Part shown: positions 8,136 through 17,138 of the stretch, piece by piece
Layout: every line of letters begins with the position of its first letter
Numbering within the stretch: the first letter of the stretch is position 1
Assembly: GCA_937890595.1 (NCBI GenBank)
Contig: CALADM010000016.1
Span: 37,600 to 101,599 of the forward strand
Direction of reading: 5' to 3'
From: CAJMNU01 sp905214855
GTDB lineage: Bacteria > Bacillota > Clostridia > Lachnospirales > Lachnospiraceae
DNA: 64,000 bases
Notes under the pieces: model-generated
The model's database searches: none
What the model was told of the DNA's origin: nothing
What the model saw: the letters and a program-made list of their open reading frames with translations, nothing else
Position numbers and translations under genes: made by a program

Positions 8136-10081
8136 TTGAAAAAATGAAATTTTTGAGTATCACAGGCCCAAAGTCAGATATTGACCGTGTTGTTTCCCAG
8201 TATCTCTCCCACTATGAGATCCATCTGGAGAATGCTTTATCTGAGTTAAAAACAGCAAAAGGGCTGCGTCCTTTTACCGAAGTAAATCCTTATAGAGATT
8301 CTCTTCAATTTTCTGAGGAAATGGCAGCTCACGTCACATCTGAACAGAAGGAAAAATCTTCGAAGCCAATACCTGATCATTCTTCCAAATCTCAAATGTC
8401 TGCAGCTGAAGCAGATTCCTTTATCATGGATCTGCACAATAATCTGCTTGATTTGGATCAGAAAAGGCAGGAACTTCAGAAAGATCTGGATGCTCTGCTG
8501 GCTTCGGAAAACCAGCTGATCCCATATTCTGAATTGGATTACAATATCCATGCTATCATGGAGTTTAAATATATCCGATTCCGTTTCGGAAGGATCGCAA
8601 GAGAATACTACGACAAATTTGAGAAATATGTTTATGATACAATTGATACATTTCTCTACAAATGTCATCAGGACAATAATTATGTATGGATCGTCTATTT
8701 TGTTCCGGCAAGTATTGCCCAGAAAATTGATGCAATCTATACTTCCATGCATTTTGAGCGTTTTTATCTTCCCGATGAATATGAAGGTACTCCAAAAGAA
8801 GCCATTCAGGATCTGGAAACACGTATTGACAGCTTAAAAGCATCCCTGAAAGAAATCAATACACAGATCACTCAGTCTCTTCAGAATGAAAAACAGCGTA
8901 TCTTGGATGCACACGAGACTTTGAAGGACTATACAGAAAATTTCAATGTCCGTAAACTTGCAGCACTGACTCAGTCTGACTCCAATACTTTCTATATTTT
9001 ATGCGGCTGGATGAGTGCTAAAGATGCTTCTGCATTTCAGGCGGAAGTAAATCAGGATGAAAATACGTACTGTATTATTGAAGATGACCATGATCAAATT
9101 TTAAGTGGTCCTCCCACAAAATTAAAAAATCCAAAATTGTTCCGTCCATTTGAAATGTTTATCCGTATGTATGGACTTCCGGCTTATAATGAATTTGATC
9201 CTACCATCCTGATCGGTATCACATATTCATTCCTTTTTGGATTTATGTTCGGTGATGTAGGACAGGGTCTTTGCCTGATGATCGGTGGTTTCCTCTTATA
9301 TAAGTTTAAAAAGATGGATCTTGCTGCTATCATCTCCTGCTGCGGATTTTTCTCCACAATATTTGGATTTATGTTTGGCAGTATCTTTGGATTCGAGGAT
9401 ATCCTATCGCCCATATGGCTGCGTCCGGCAAGCGCAATGACAGAACTTCCATTTATAGGAAAACTCAATACTGTATTTATCGTTGCAATTGCTCTTGGAA
9501 TGGGAATCATCCTTCTGACTATGGTATTAAACATTATCAACAGTATCCACAATCATGATACTGAAAAAACATGGTTTGACACAAATGGTGTTGCCGGTCT
9601 GGTATTCTATGCCAGCCTTGCTGCAACAATTGTGCTTTATATGAGCAACAAACCACTTCCGGCAACGATCATCTTAATCGTAATGTTCGTGATCCCTCTC
9701 TTACTGATCTTCTTAAAAGAACCTTTAACCGTTCTTTTGGAAAAGAAAGCTTATCATTCAGAGGGCGGAAAAGTCATGTTCTTTGTACAGGGATTTTTCG
9801 AGCTGTTTGAAGTACTGCTCAGTTACTTCTCCAACACACTCTCTTTTGTCCGTGTTGGTGCTTTCGCAGTCAGCCATGCCGCAATGATGGAAGTTGTTCT
9901 TATGCTTGCGGGCGTAGAATCTGGTTCTCCAAGCTGGATCGTAATCATTCTTGGCAACTTATTTGTATGTGGAATGGAAGGTCTGATTGTTGGAATTCAG
10001 GTTCTGAGACTGGAATATTATGAATTATTCAGCCGCTTCTATCATGGTACTGGTCGGGAATTCCAGCCATTTTCCCACTAA
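8132..10081 (+). CDS. V-type ATP synthase subunit I (membrane stator, NtpI)
   Basis: 649 aa. The N-terminal half (about 1-330) is a soluble coiled-coil arm that receives the peripheral stalks; the C-terminal half has about seven or eight membrane helices, including 'ITYSFLFGFMFGDVGQGL' and the ion-channel helices 'LSYFSNTLSFVRVGAFAVSHAAM' containing the essential arginine (F-V-R-V-G) that faces the rotor glutamate. It starts at GTG 8132, overlapping the C gene as GTGA. Forms the half-channels for H+ or Na+ with subunit K. Confidence 0.95.
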   Translation: MIEKMKFLSITGPKSDIDRVVSQYLSHYEIHLENALSELKTAKGLRPFTEVNPYRDSLQFSEEMAAHVTSEQKEKSSKPIPDHSSKSQMSAAEADSFIMDLHNNLLDLDQKRQELQKDLDALLASENQLIPYSELDYNIHAIMEFKYIRFRFGRIAREYYDKFEKYVYDTIDTFLYKCHQDNNYVWIVYFVPASIAQKIDAIYTSMHFERFYLPDEYEGTPKEAIQDLETRIDSLKASLKEINTQITQSLQNEKQRILDAHETLKDYTENFNVRKLAALTQSDSNTFYILCGWMSAKDASAFQAEVNQDENTYCIIEDDHDQILSGPPTKLKNPKLFRPFEMFIRMYGLPAYNEFDPTILIGITYSFLFGFMFGDVGQGLCLMIGGFLLYKFKKMDLAAIISCCGFFSTIFGFMFGSIFGFEDILSPIWLRPASAMTELPFIGKLNTVFIVAIALGMGIILLTMVLNIINSIHNHDTEKTWFDTNGVAGLVFYASLAATIVLYMSNKPLPATIILIVMFVIPLLLIFLKEPLTVLLEKKAYHSEGGKVMFFVQGFFELFEVLLSYFSNTLSFVRVGAFAVSHAAMMEVVLMLAGVESGSPSWIVIILGNLFVCGMEGLIVGIQVLRLEYYELFSRFYHGTGREFQPFSH

Positions 10082-10139
10082 GGGATGTTTGCTGCTCCAT
10101 ATATCTCCAGCACAGTGACGGAGCAATTCAGTAGCAGAG

Positions 10140-10160
10140 GGGTCAAAATCCTTTTGACCC
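10140..10160 (+). promoter_or_regulatory. Stem-loop between subunits I and K of the V-ATPase operon
   Basis: GGGTCAAAA and TTTTGACCC form a perfect 9-bp stem with a TCC loop. It is not followed by a T-run, so it is more likely an mRNA processing or stabilising element than a terminator. It sits in the longest gap inside the operon, directly ahead of the gene for the multi-copy rotor subunit. Confidence 0.7.
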
Positions 10161-10203
10161 TAACATCATATAATATAGTTAGATATTTCAGGAGGTATTT
10201 ATT

Positions 10204-10635
10204 ATGTCATTTTCTATTAAACTTTTATTATCTGTCGCTCTCTTATTGAGTATCGTAATTCCTTTTGGAGCTTTTGCCATTGGTGAAAAGTCCAGAGGTC
10301 GTTATAAAGTAGCTCTTGGTGTAAACACACTGTTGTTCTTTGGCATTCTTCTTACAGCCAGTGCATTTATGTTCAATGGAAATGCATTTGCTGCTGAAGC
10401 AGCCGCAGAAACCGCTTCCAATTCAGCCGGAATGGGTTACATCGCAGCTGCTCTTGCAACAGGTCTTTCCTGTCTTGGTGGTGGTATTGCCGTATCTGCT
10501 GCTGCCAGTGCTGCTCTTGGAGCAATCAGTGAAGACTCTTCTGTACTTGGTAAATCCCTTATCTTCGTTGGTCTTGCCGAAGGTGTGTGCTTGTATGGTT
10601 TGATCATCTCCTTTATGATCCTTGGTAAACTGTAA
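10204..10635 (+). CDS. V-type ATP synthase subunit K (rotor proteolipid, NtpK)
   Basis: 143 aa with four hydrophobic segments (about 5-25, 38-58, 76-100, 114-141). Segments 3 and 4 are Gly/Ala-rich c-ring helices, and the single carboxylate expected to bind the ion is the Glu in 'GLAEGVCLYG' of the last helix. The first hairpin has lost a carboxylate, as in V-type K subunits. The Gln that helps bind Na+ in the third helix of Enterococcus NtpK is not obvious, so H+ or Na+ cannot be decided here. AGGAGG precedes the ATG. Several copies per enzyme are needed, which fits its own strong ribosome-binding site and upstream stem-loop. Confidence 0.92.
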   Translation: MSFSIKLLLSVALLLSIVIPFGAFAIGEKSRGRYKVALGVNTLLFFGILLTASAFMFNGNAFAAEAAAETASNSAGMGYIAAALATGLSCLGGGIAVSAAASAALGAISEDSSVLGKSLIFVGLAEGVCLYGLIISFMILGKL

Positions 10636-10638
10636 ACA

Positions 10639-10947
10639 ATGAAGATGTATTTAATCAGCGACAATATCGACACCTACACCGGAATGAGGCTTGCAGGTGT
10701 CGAGGGCATCGTTGTACATGAGAAACAGCAGCTCAAAGAAGCTCTGGATAAAGTCCTGGCCGACAAATCCATAGGAATTCTGCTCTTAACAGAAAAATTT
10801 GGAAGAGAATTTCCTGAGGTCATAGATCATGTCAAACTGGAGTGCAAACTCCCACTGATCGTAGAAATCCCTGACCGTCATGGAACCGGCCGCAAGCCGG
10901 ATTTTATTACTTCCTATGTCAACGAAGCTATTGGATTAAAACTTTAA
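10639..10947 (+). CDS. V-type ATP synthase subunit F (central stalk, NtpG)
   Basis: 102 aa, the right size and start ('MKMYLISDNIDTYTGMRLAGV') for the small central-stalk subunit that binds subunit D and regulates ATPase activity. It begins three bases after the K stop and has no clear Shine-Dalgarno, so it probably depends on ribosomes finishing K. The terminal part 'DFITSYVNEAIGLKL' matches the family's C-terminal helix. Confidence 0.9.
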   Translation: MKMYLISDNIDTYTGMRLAGVEGIVVHEKQQLKEALDKVLADKSIGILLLTEKFGREFPEVIDHVKLECKLPLIVEIPDRHGTGRKPDFITSYVNEAIGLKL

Positions 10948-10969
10948 TCAAAGAAGGTGAACCAAATCT

Positions 10970-11560
10970 ATGACCACAGACGAAAAACTGCAGCATTTTC
11001 TGGAATTTACCATGAAAGATGCACGGACTCGCAGTGACCAGATTCTGTCCGATTATTGTAATGCTTTGGATAAAACATATGAAGAACACAAAAAAGAAGC
11101 ATTAAAACGTTCAGAACTGCGCATTCAGATTGAAAAAAATAAAATCGCCCGCAATTTTAATAAAGAATATTCGATTGAACAGCTTAATATCAAGCGGGAA
11201 CTGACTGAAAAAGAAGAAGAATATACAGATAAACTATTTGCAGAAGTCAAAGAGGAACTGATAAATTATATGAAGACTCCAGAATATGTTAATCTTCTGA
11301 TCCAACAGATCCTCGCAGCAAAAAAACTTGCTGAAAATGATGCAATTTTAATTTATATGGATCCGATCGATGAGGACAAGATACCAGTTGTAGCAAAAGC
11401 TACCGGTGCAGAGATCATTCCCAGTCAATACTCTTTTATGGGAGGTACACGTGCCATCATCACCAGTATGCACATCCTGATCGACAATTCTTTTGAAACC
11501 AAACTGGCAGAAGCCAAAGAAAATTTCCATTTTGAGAAGGGAGGTCCTCGTCATGTCTAA
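10970..11560 (+). CDS. V-type ATP synthase subunit E (peripheral stalk, NtpE)
   Basis: 196 aa. A long charged N-terminal coiled coil (about 15-100) is followed by a small globular alpha/beta domain that contacts the top of A3B3. Partner of the G/H coiled-coil subunit encoded first in the operon. AAGGTGAACC precedes ATG 10970. The 3' end overlaps the start of the A subunit gene by eight bases. Confidence 0.9.
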   Translation: MTTDEKLQHFLEFTMKDARTRSDQILSDYCNALDKTYEEHKKEALKRSELRIQIEKNKIARNFNKEYSIEQLNIKRELTEKEEEYTDKLFAEVKEELINYMKTPEYVNLLIQQILAAKKLAENDAILIYMDPIDEDKIPVVAKATGAEIIPSQYSFMGGTRAIITSMHILIDNSFETKLAEAKENFHFEKGGPRHV

Positions 11561-13322
11561 TGCTACAGGCATCATCTATGGTATCAACGGTCCTGTCATC
11601 TATCTAAAAGGTGATTATGGATTTCAAATGAACGAGATGGTATATGTGGGAAAAGAAAATCTGGTTGGTGAAGTCATCGGACTGACATCCGCAAGGACGA
11701 CCATTCAGGTCTATGAGGAAACATCCGGTCTCAAACCGGGTGAAACAGTTACAGGAACTGGTGGTCCTGTCTCTGTTTTACTTGGTCCTGGTATCCTCAA
11801 CAATATTTTTGACGGAATCGAACGTCCGCTGAGTGAGATTGCAAAAGATGGCGGTGCTTATATCAATCGTGGTGTTCATGTAGATTCCTTAAATACAGAA
11901 AAACTCTGGGAAACCCATTTTACGGTAAAAGAGGGAGATTATCTGTATCCAGGCATGATCTTTGGTACTGTTCCAGAAACTCGTGCCATCACCCATAAAC
12001 TATTAGTACCACCTGATATAGAAGGTTATGTCCTTCATGTTGAAGAAGATGGCGATTATCACATCACAGATCCCATCCTGACACTCCAACTTGCTGATGG
12101 TTCTACAAAGCAGCTCACCATGTGCCAGAAATGGCCAATCCGTACTCCACGCCCTACTGCAAAGCGTTTTCCGGCATCCCAGCCTTTGATCACAGGGCAA
12201 AGGATCTTGGATACCTTATTCCCGATCGCCAAAGGCGGTACTGCAGCAATTCCGGGTGGTTTCGGAACAGGAAAGACCATGACCCAGCACCAGATCGCAA
12301 AATGGTCTGATGCAGATATCATCATTTACATTGGATGCGGTGAACGTGGAAATGAGATGACACAGGTTTTGGAAGAGTTCAGTGAACTAATCGATCCAAA
12401 AAGCGGCAATCCTTTGATGGACCGTACTGCTCTGATCGCCAACACATCCAACATGCCAGTGGCTGCCCGTGAAGCAAGTCTGTACTCCGGTCTGACTCTT
12501 GCAGAATATTACCGTGATATGGGATATCATGTTGCCATTATGGCAGATTCCACCTCCCGTTGGGCAGAGGCTCTTAGAGAGCTTTCCGGACGACTTGAAG
12601 AAATGCCTGCCGAAGAAGGATTTCCTGCATACCTTGCATCCCGCCTTTCCGCATTCTATGAGCGTGCAGGTATGATGCAGAATTTAAATGGAACAGAAGG
12701 TTCTGTCACGATCATTGGTGCGGTCTCCCCACAGGGTGGTGATTTCTCTGAACCTGTTACACAGAATACCAAGCGTTTTGTCCGCTGTTTCTGGGGATTG
12801 GATAAATCTCTTGCCTATGCGAGACATTTCCCAGCAATTTCATGGCTCACAAGTTATTCTGAGTATTTGAGTGATCTTGCTCCGTGGTACACAGAACATG
12901 GAGACAAAAAGTTTGTGGATTACCGTAACCGTATTGTCTCTCTTCTAACTCAGGAGAGTAGTCTGATGGAAATTGTCAAATTGATCGGAAGCGATGTGCT
13001 TCCAGATGATCAGAAACTGGTTCTGGAGATCGCAAAAGTCATCCGTCTTGGTTTTCTCCAGCAGAACGCCTTCCATCCGGATGACACCTGTGTGCCTCTG
13101 GAAAAGCAGTTTCATATGATGGATATTATCCTGTATCTGTATAAAAAATGCCGTGCTTTGATTTCTATGGGAATGCCGGTATCTATCTTAAAAGAAGGCG
13201 GTATTTTTGAGCATGTCATTGCAATGAAATATGATATACCAAATAATAAACCAGAACTCTTTGACACATACCGTCAGGAAATCGATCGTTTCTACGAAGA
13301 AATCATGGAACGTAACGCATAA
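11553..13322 (+). CDS. V-type ATP synthase catalytic subunit A (NtpA)
   Basis: 589 aa. The Walker A loop GGFGTGKT (around residues 234-241), the E-R-G-N-E-M motif and 'MADSTSRWAEALRE' are those of the catalytic A subunit; the non-homologous bulge region (about 115-185) that separates A from F-type beta is present. Three copies alternate with B to make or hydrolyse ATP. Start ATG 11553 has GGGAGG upstream; an earlier in-frame ATG at 11493 lies inside the E gene without a ribosome-binding site. Walker A reads GGFGTGKT, a small variant of the common GPFGSGKT. Confidence 0.96.
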   Translation: MSNATGIIYGINGPVIYLKGDYGFQMNEMVYVGKENLVGEVIGLTSARTTIQVYEETSGLKPGETVTGTGGPVSVLLGPGILNNIFDGIERPLSEIAKDGGAYINRGVHVDSLNTEKLWETHFTVKEGDYLYPGMIFGTVPETRAITHKLLVPPDIEGYVLHVEEDGDYHITDPILTLQLADGSTKQLTMCQKWPIRTPRPTAKRFPASQPLITGQRILDTLFPIAKGGTAAIPGGFGTGKTMTQHQIAKWSDADIIIYIGCGERGNEMTQVLEEFSELIDPKSGNPLMDRTALIANTSNMPVAAREASLYSGLTLAEYYRDMGYHVAIMADSTSRWAEALRELSGRLEEMPAEEGFPAYLASRLSAFYERAGMMQNLNGTEGSVTIIGAVSPQGGDFSEPVTQNTKRFVRCFWGLDKSLAYARHFPAISWLTSYSEYLSDLAPWYTEHGDKKFVDYRNRIVSLLTQESSLMEIVKLIGSDVLPDDQKLVLEIAKVIRLGFLQQNAFHPDDTCVPLEKQFHMMDIILYLYKKCRALISMGMPVSILKEGGIFEHVIAMKYDIPNNKPELFDTYRQEIDRFYEEIMERNA

Positions 13323-13336
13323 AAGGAGGCTGTAGC

Positions 13337-14725
13337 ATGGCAGTTGAATATTTAGGGCTTAGTTCTATCAATGGTCCTCTCGTGGCAATTGAGGGGGTTC
13401 GTGGAGCAGCCTATGATGAGATTGTAGAGATGACTGTAAACGGCAAAGATAAAAAACTGGGTCGAATCATCGAGATCTACAATGATAAAGCTGTAGTCCA
13501 AGTCTTCGGAAACACCGAAAACATGGCACTGCGCAACACACATACCCGCCTGACTGGACATCCAATGCAGATTGGTCTTTCCACAGAAATCCTTGGAAGA
13601 ACCTTTAACGGAATTGGTGTTCCAATCGACGGACTTGGCAGCATCCGTGCTGAAAAATATGCGGATGTCAACGGAAAACCATTAAATCCGGTTACCCGTG
13701 AATACCCAAGAAACTATATCCGTACTGGTATTTCCGCAATTGATGGTCTTACCACCTTGATTCGTGGTCAGAAACTTCCGATTTTCTCTGGAAATGGACT
13801 TCCACACGATCAGCTTGCAGCACAGATCGTACAGCAGGCATCTCTGGGAGATGACTCAGATGAAGAATTTGCAATCGTGTTTGCTGCAATGGGTGTAAAA
13901 TATGATGTTGCTGAGTTCTTCCGACGCACCTTTGAGGAACATGGTGTATCTTCCCATGTAGCAACTTTCATCAATCTTGCAAATGATCCTGTCGTGGAGC
14001 GTTTGATCACACCAAAGATCGCTCTCACAGCAGCAGAATATCTTGCTTTTGAAAAAGGAATGCATATCCTTGTTATCCTGACAGATATGACCTCTTTCGC
14101 AGAGGCAATGCGTGAAGTTTCTTCCTCTAAAGGAGAGATTCCGTCCAGAAAGGGATTCCCAGGATATCTGTACAGTGAACTTGCTTCTCTTTATGAACGT
14201 GCTGGCATCGTAAAAGGAAGACCCGGCTCTGTTACCCAGATCCCGATCCTATCCATGCCAAACGATGATATCACCCATCCGATCCCTGACCTGACTGGTT
14301 ATATCACAGAAGGACAAATTGTATTGGATCGTGGTCTTCATGGACAATCCATTTATCCTCCGATCAATATTCTTCCAAGTCTTTCCCGTCTGATGAAGGA
14401 TGGAATCGGTGAGGGATATACAAGAAAAGATCATCAGGCACTTGCCAATCAGCTCTTCTCCTGTTACGCTAAAGTAGGAGATGCCAGAGCGCTTGCTTCT
14501 GTTATTGGTGAAGATGAACTCTCTCCTCTTGATAAACAATATCTGGAATTTGGAAAAGCATTTGAAGCCCGTTTCATCGGACAGGATATCCATGATAACC
14601 GTTCTATCCTGCAAACTCTGGATATTGGATGGGAACTTCTTGGAATGCTCCCAAGAGAAGAATTAGACAGAATTGATACCAAGATTCTGGATGAATTTTA
14701 TAAAAATGCAGATTCTATAGAGTAG
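13337..14725 (+). CDS. V-type ATP synthase regulatory subunit B (NtpB)
   Basis: 462 aa, the normal length. The start 'MAVEYLGLSSINGPLVAIEGV', 'SGNGLPHDQLAAQI' in place of a true P-loop, and 'EMRREVSSSKGEIPSRKGFPGYLYS'-like sequence identify the non-catalytic B subunit, which shares ATP sites with A at the hexamer interfaces. AAAGGAGG precedes the ATG. Intergenic gap to A is 14 bp. Confidence 0.96.
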   Translation: MAVEYLGLSSINGPLVAIEGVRGAAYDEIVEMTVNGKDKKLGRIIEIYNDKAVVQVFGNTENMALRNTHTRLTGHPMQIGLSTEILGRTFNGIGVPIDGLGSIRAEKYADVNGKPLNPVTREYPRNYIRTGISAIDGLTTLIRGQKLPIFSGNGLPHDQLAAQIVQQASLGDDSDEEFAIVFAAMGVKYDVAEFFRRTFEEHGVSSHVATFINLANDPVVERLITPKIALTAAEYLAFEKGMHILVILTDMTSFAEAMREVSSSKGEIPSRKGFPGYLYSELASLYERAGIVKGRPGSVTQIPILSMPNDDITHPIPDLTGYITEGQIVLDRGLHGQSIYPPINILPSLSRLMKDGIGEGYTRKDHQALANQLFSCYAKVGDARALASVIGEDELSPLDKQYLEFGKAFEARFIGQDIHDNRSILQTLDIGWELLGMLPREELDRIDTKILDEFYKNADSIE

Positions 14726-14738
14726 GGGAGGTGATCTC

Positions 14739-15377
14739 TTGAATCCAAATACCTTTCCAACCAAAGGAAACCTGATCCTTGCCAAAAACTCCCTTGCCCT
14801 TGCCAGACAAGGGTACGAGCTGATGGATAAGAAACGGAATATCTTGATCCGTGAACTGATGGATCTGATCGAGGAAGCCAAAGACATCCAGACAGAGATC
14901 GACCACACTTTTACCTCTGCCTATCAGGCATTACAGCGGGCTAACATTGAGCTTGGTATCCAGCATGTAGAAGAAATCTCATGGTCTATTCCTGTAGAGG
15001 ATTCCATCAAGATCAAAACACGAAGCATTATGGGAACGGAAATCCCGTTAGTCCAGTATGAACAAAAATCTCTTCCTCCAGCCTATAGTATGTTTACTAC
15101 TAAAGAGTCTTTAGACAAGGCAAGAGAGCGTTTTGAACGTGTCAAAGATCTTACAATCAAACTTTCTATGGTGGAAAACTCTGCCTACCGTCTGGCTTCC
15201 AATATCAAGAAAACGCAGAAACGTGCAAATGCCCTCAAGAACATTACTATTCCTATGTATGAGGAACTCACTGTAACTATCAGCAATGCTTTGGAGGAAA
15301 AAGAAAGAGAAGAGTTTACCCGTTTGAAAGTGATCAAACAGAGAAAAAACAAATCTTCCTCCAATAGTATCTCTTAA
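14739..15377 (+). CDS. V-type ATP synthase subunit D (central shaft, NtpD)
   Basis: 212 aa. 'NPNTFPTKGNLILAKNSLALARQGYELMDKKRNIL' is split here only for description; the P-T-(K/R)-x-x-L start and long paired helices are those of subunit D, the rotating shaft inserted in A3B3. It starts at TTG 14739 behind GGGGAGGTGAT. Last ATPase gene of the operon. Confidence 0.94.
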   Translation: MNPNTFPTKGNLILAKNSLALARQGYELMDKKRNILIRELMDLIEEAKDIQTEIDHTFTSAYQALQRANIELGIQHVEEISWSIPVEDSIKIKTRSIMGTEIPLVQYEQKSLPPAYSMFTTKESLDKARERFERVKDLTIKLSMVENSAYRLASNIKKTQKRANALKNITIPMYEELTVTISNALEEKEREEFTRLKVIKQRKNKSSSNSIS

Positions 15378-15402
15378 AGTGAATAGAAGAATAGGACTTT
15401 TT

Positions 15403-17049
15403 ATGAAACGATTTACAAGTATACTGTGTTTTGTATGCCTCTTGTTTGCCTTCTATTTTCCTTCGTCTGCCGCAGCAGCATGGCCTACAGAATGCAGCAT
15501 ACGCGCGGAAGGAGGCATTGTCATGGATGCGGATTCTGGGGCGATCCTGTATGGTAAGAACATACATGAAGCATACTACCCAGCAAGCATCACAAAACTT
15601 CTCACCGCATTGGTTGTCATCGAAAATAGCCCGGATCTAAATGAAATCGTCACATTTTCTAAAAATGCGGTTTATAATGTAGAGGAAGGCAGCAGCAATG
15701 CAGGACTTTCTCCAGGAGACCAACTCTCCATAAGAGACTGCCTTTATGCACTGCTTCTCAAATCCGCCAATGAATCTGCCAATGCACTCGCAGAACATAT
15801 ATGTGGGACGATCCCCCACTTTGTGGAATTGATGAATGCAAAAGCAGAGCAACTTGGCTGTACAAATTCTCATTTTGCCAATCCCAGTGGTTTAAATGAT
15901 CCAAACCATTATACCAGCGCCTATGATATGGCTCTGATCGCCAAAGCTGCCTTTTCTAATGATACATTGACAGAAATCGCTTCCACGACCTATTACGATC
16001 TGCCGCCTCTGAAACAGTATCCAGAAGGGCAGACTGTATATATCGGTCACAAAATGCTGAAAAAGAACTTCAGCTCATATTATCCCTACGCCATAGCCGG
16101 AAAAACAGGATATACTTCCCTTGCAGGCAACACGCTTGTAACCTATGCAAAAAAAGATGGGATGCGTCTGGTCGCTGTTATTTTAAAAGGTGAGAATCCA
16201 TACCACTACTCAGATACAAAAACACTGTTTGAATTTGGATTCCAAAATTTTAAAACGCTCCCTGTCACTGACTATGAGACACGTTTTACCGCTCTGGAAG
16301 ATGATCTTTCCATTGCCGGTCTGACTTCCAGCCGAAAACCCCTTTTGACTCTCAGTACAGACAGTTATATCACATTGCCAAAAGGTGCTTCTTTTGAGGA
16401 AGCAGAGTCTGTTCTGTCTTATAAATTGACACTCCCCTATCCCAGTACTGCCGTTGCAGAATTGGATTACAGCTATCAAGGACAAATGGTGGGACGTGCC
16501 TATCTGGAACTTGATCCCTCTATGCTGAGTGATGAGATTTCTGCTGAGGAAATACCAGAAACTCTCGCCCCAGACCAACTTCCCACTCTGGAAGCAGAAG
16601 AAAACTCTCTTTTTGTTTCGGAATCTGGAACAGATACCTCTTCTAAAGAGACGGTTTTTGATGGATTGGAGTTTTTAGAAGAGGGAACAAAAGACGAACC
16701 GATACCTTCCACTGAAGAAACTGTACCATTTCAAACACCACAGCTTGTAAGGGGTGTGGACACTCCAAAAGAATCCTCATCCAGCAATTCTTTTGAGACA
16801 TGGATATGGCCTATCGCAATTCTTCTGCTTATTCTCTCCATGATAGGGGGATTGTGGTATTTTTGGAAAATGCGTCGTCAAAAACAACGTATCCGTTTGG
16901 AACAATGGAGACAAAAGCGCAACGAACGGCTTCTGGAAGCAGGTTATTCCACTAAAGAATTTGATCGGCTTTTAAGAGAAAAACAAAATAAAATCTCTTC
17001 TTCCAAGCCTCCAAAAAACAAGCATAAGAAATCCTCAAAAAAAGAATAA
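15403..17049 (+). CDS. D-alanyl-D-alanine carboxypeptidase (DacF/PBP5-like) with C-terminal anchor
   Basis: About 548 aa from ATG 15403; GTG 15379 in the same frame is also possible. I prefer 15403 because it gives a clean signal peptide (hydrophobic residues 5-17, cleavage after S-S-A-A-A-A). The peptidase S11 motifs are present: S-I-T-K (near residue 62), S-A-N (near 126) and K-T-G (near 233). It removes the terminal D-Ala of muropeptide stems outside the membrane. A PBP5_C-like domain, a long acidic Ser/Thr/Glu-rich linker, one membrane helix (WIWPIAILLLIL...) and a basic cytoplasmic tail follow, so it is anchored by a true C-terminal helix rather than an amphipathic one. It starts only 25 bases after the V-ATPase D gene and is probably cotranscribed. 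Confidence 0.9.
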   Translation: MKRFTSILCFVCLLFAFYFPSSAAAAWPTECSIRAEGGIVMDADSGAILYGKNIHEAYYPASITKLLTALVVIENSPDLNEIVTFSKNAVYNVEEGSSNAGLSPGDQLSIRDCLYALLLKSANESANALAEHICGTIPHFVELMNAKAEQLGCTNSHFANPSGLNDPNHYTSAYDMALIAKAAFSNDTLTEIASTTYYDLPPLKQYPEGQTVYIGHKMLKKNFSSYYPYAIAGKTGYTSLAGNTLVTYAKKDGMRLVAVILKGENPYHYSDTKTLFEFGFQNFKTLPVTDYETRFTALEDDLSIAGLTSSRKPLLTLSTDSYITLPKGASFEEAESVLSYKLTLPYPSTAVAELDYSYQGQMVGRAYLELDPSMLSDEISAEEIPETLAPDQLPTLEAEENSLFVSESGTDTSSKETVFDGLEFLEEGTKDEPIPSTEETVPFQTPQLVRGVDTPKESSSSNSFETWIWPIAILLLILSMIGGLWYFWKMRRQKQRIRLEQWRQKRNERLLEAGYSTKEFDRLLREKQNKISSSKPPKNKHKKSSKKE

Positions 17050-17054
17050 ACTAT

Positions 17055-17104
17055 AAAAAATACTGCCATGAAGACATTTTTATGTCTGATCGGCAGTATT
17101 TTTT
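17055..17104. terminator. Bidirectional terminator between convergent genes
   Basis: AAAAAATACTGCC and GGCAGTATTTTTT pair perfectly, with a second nested pairing AGACAT/ATGTCT in the loop. A-run on one side and T-run on the other serve both the carboxypeptidase (+) and the exonuclease (-). Confidence 0.9.
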
Positions 17105-17138
17105 ATGGTCTTTTTGAAAATCTGTTCTTGATCGGTCC

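Noticed and set aside
8246..8752. 168-codon ORF on the minus strand inside the subunit I gene
   Set aside because: It is antisense to a clear V-ATPase gene, has Cys/Ile/Phe-rich random composition and no ribosome-binding site.
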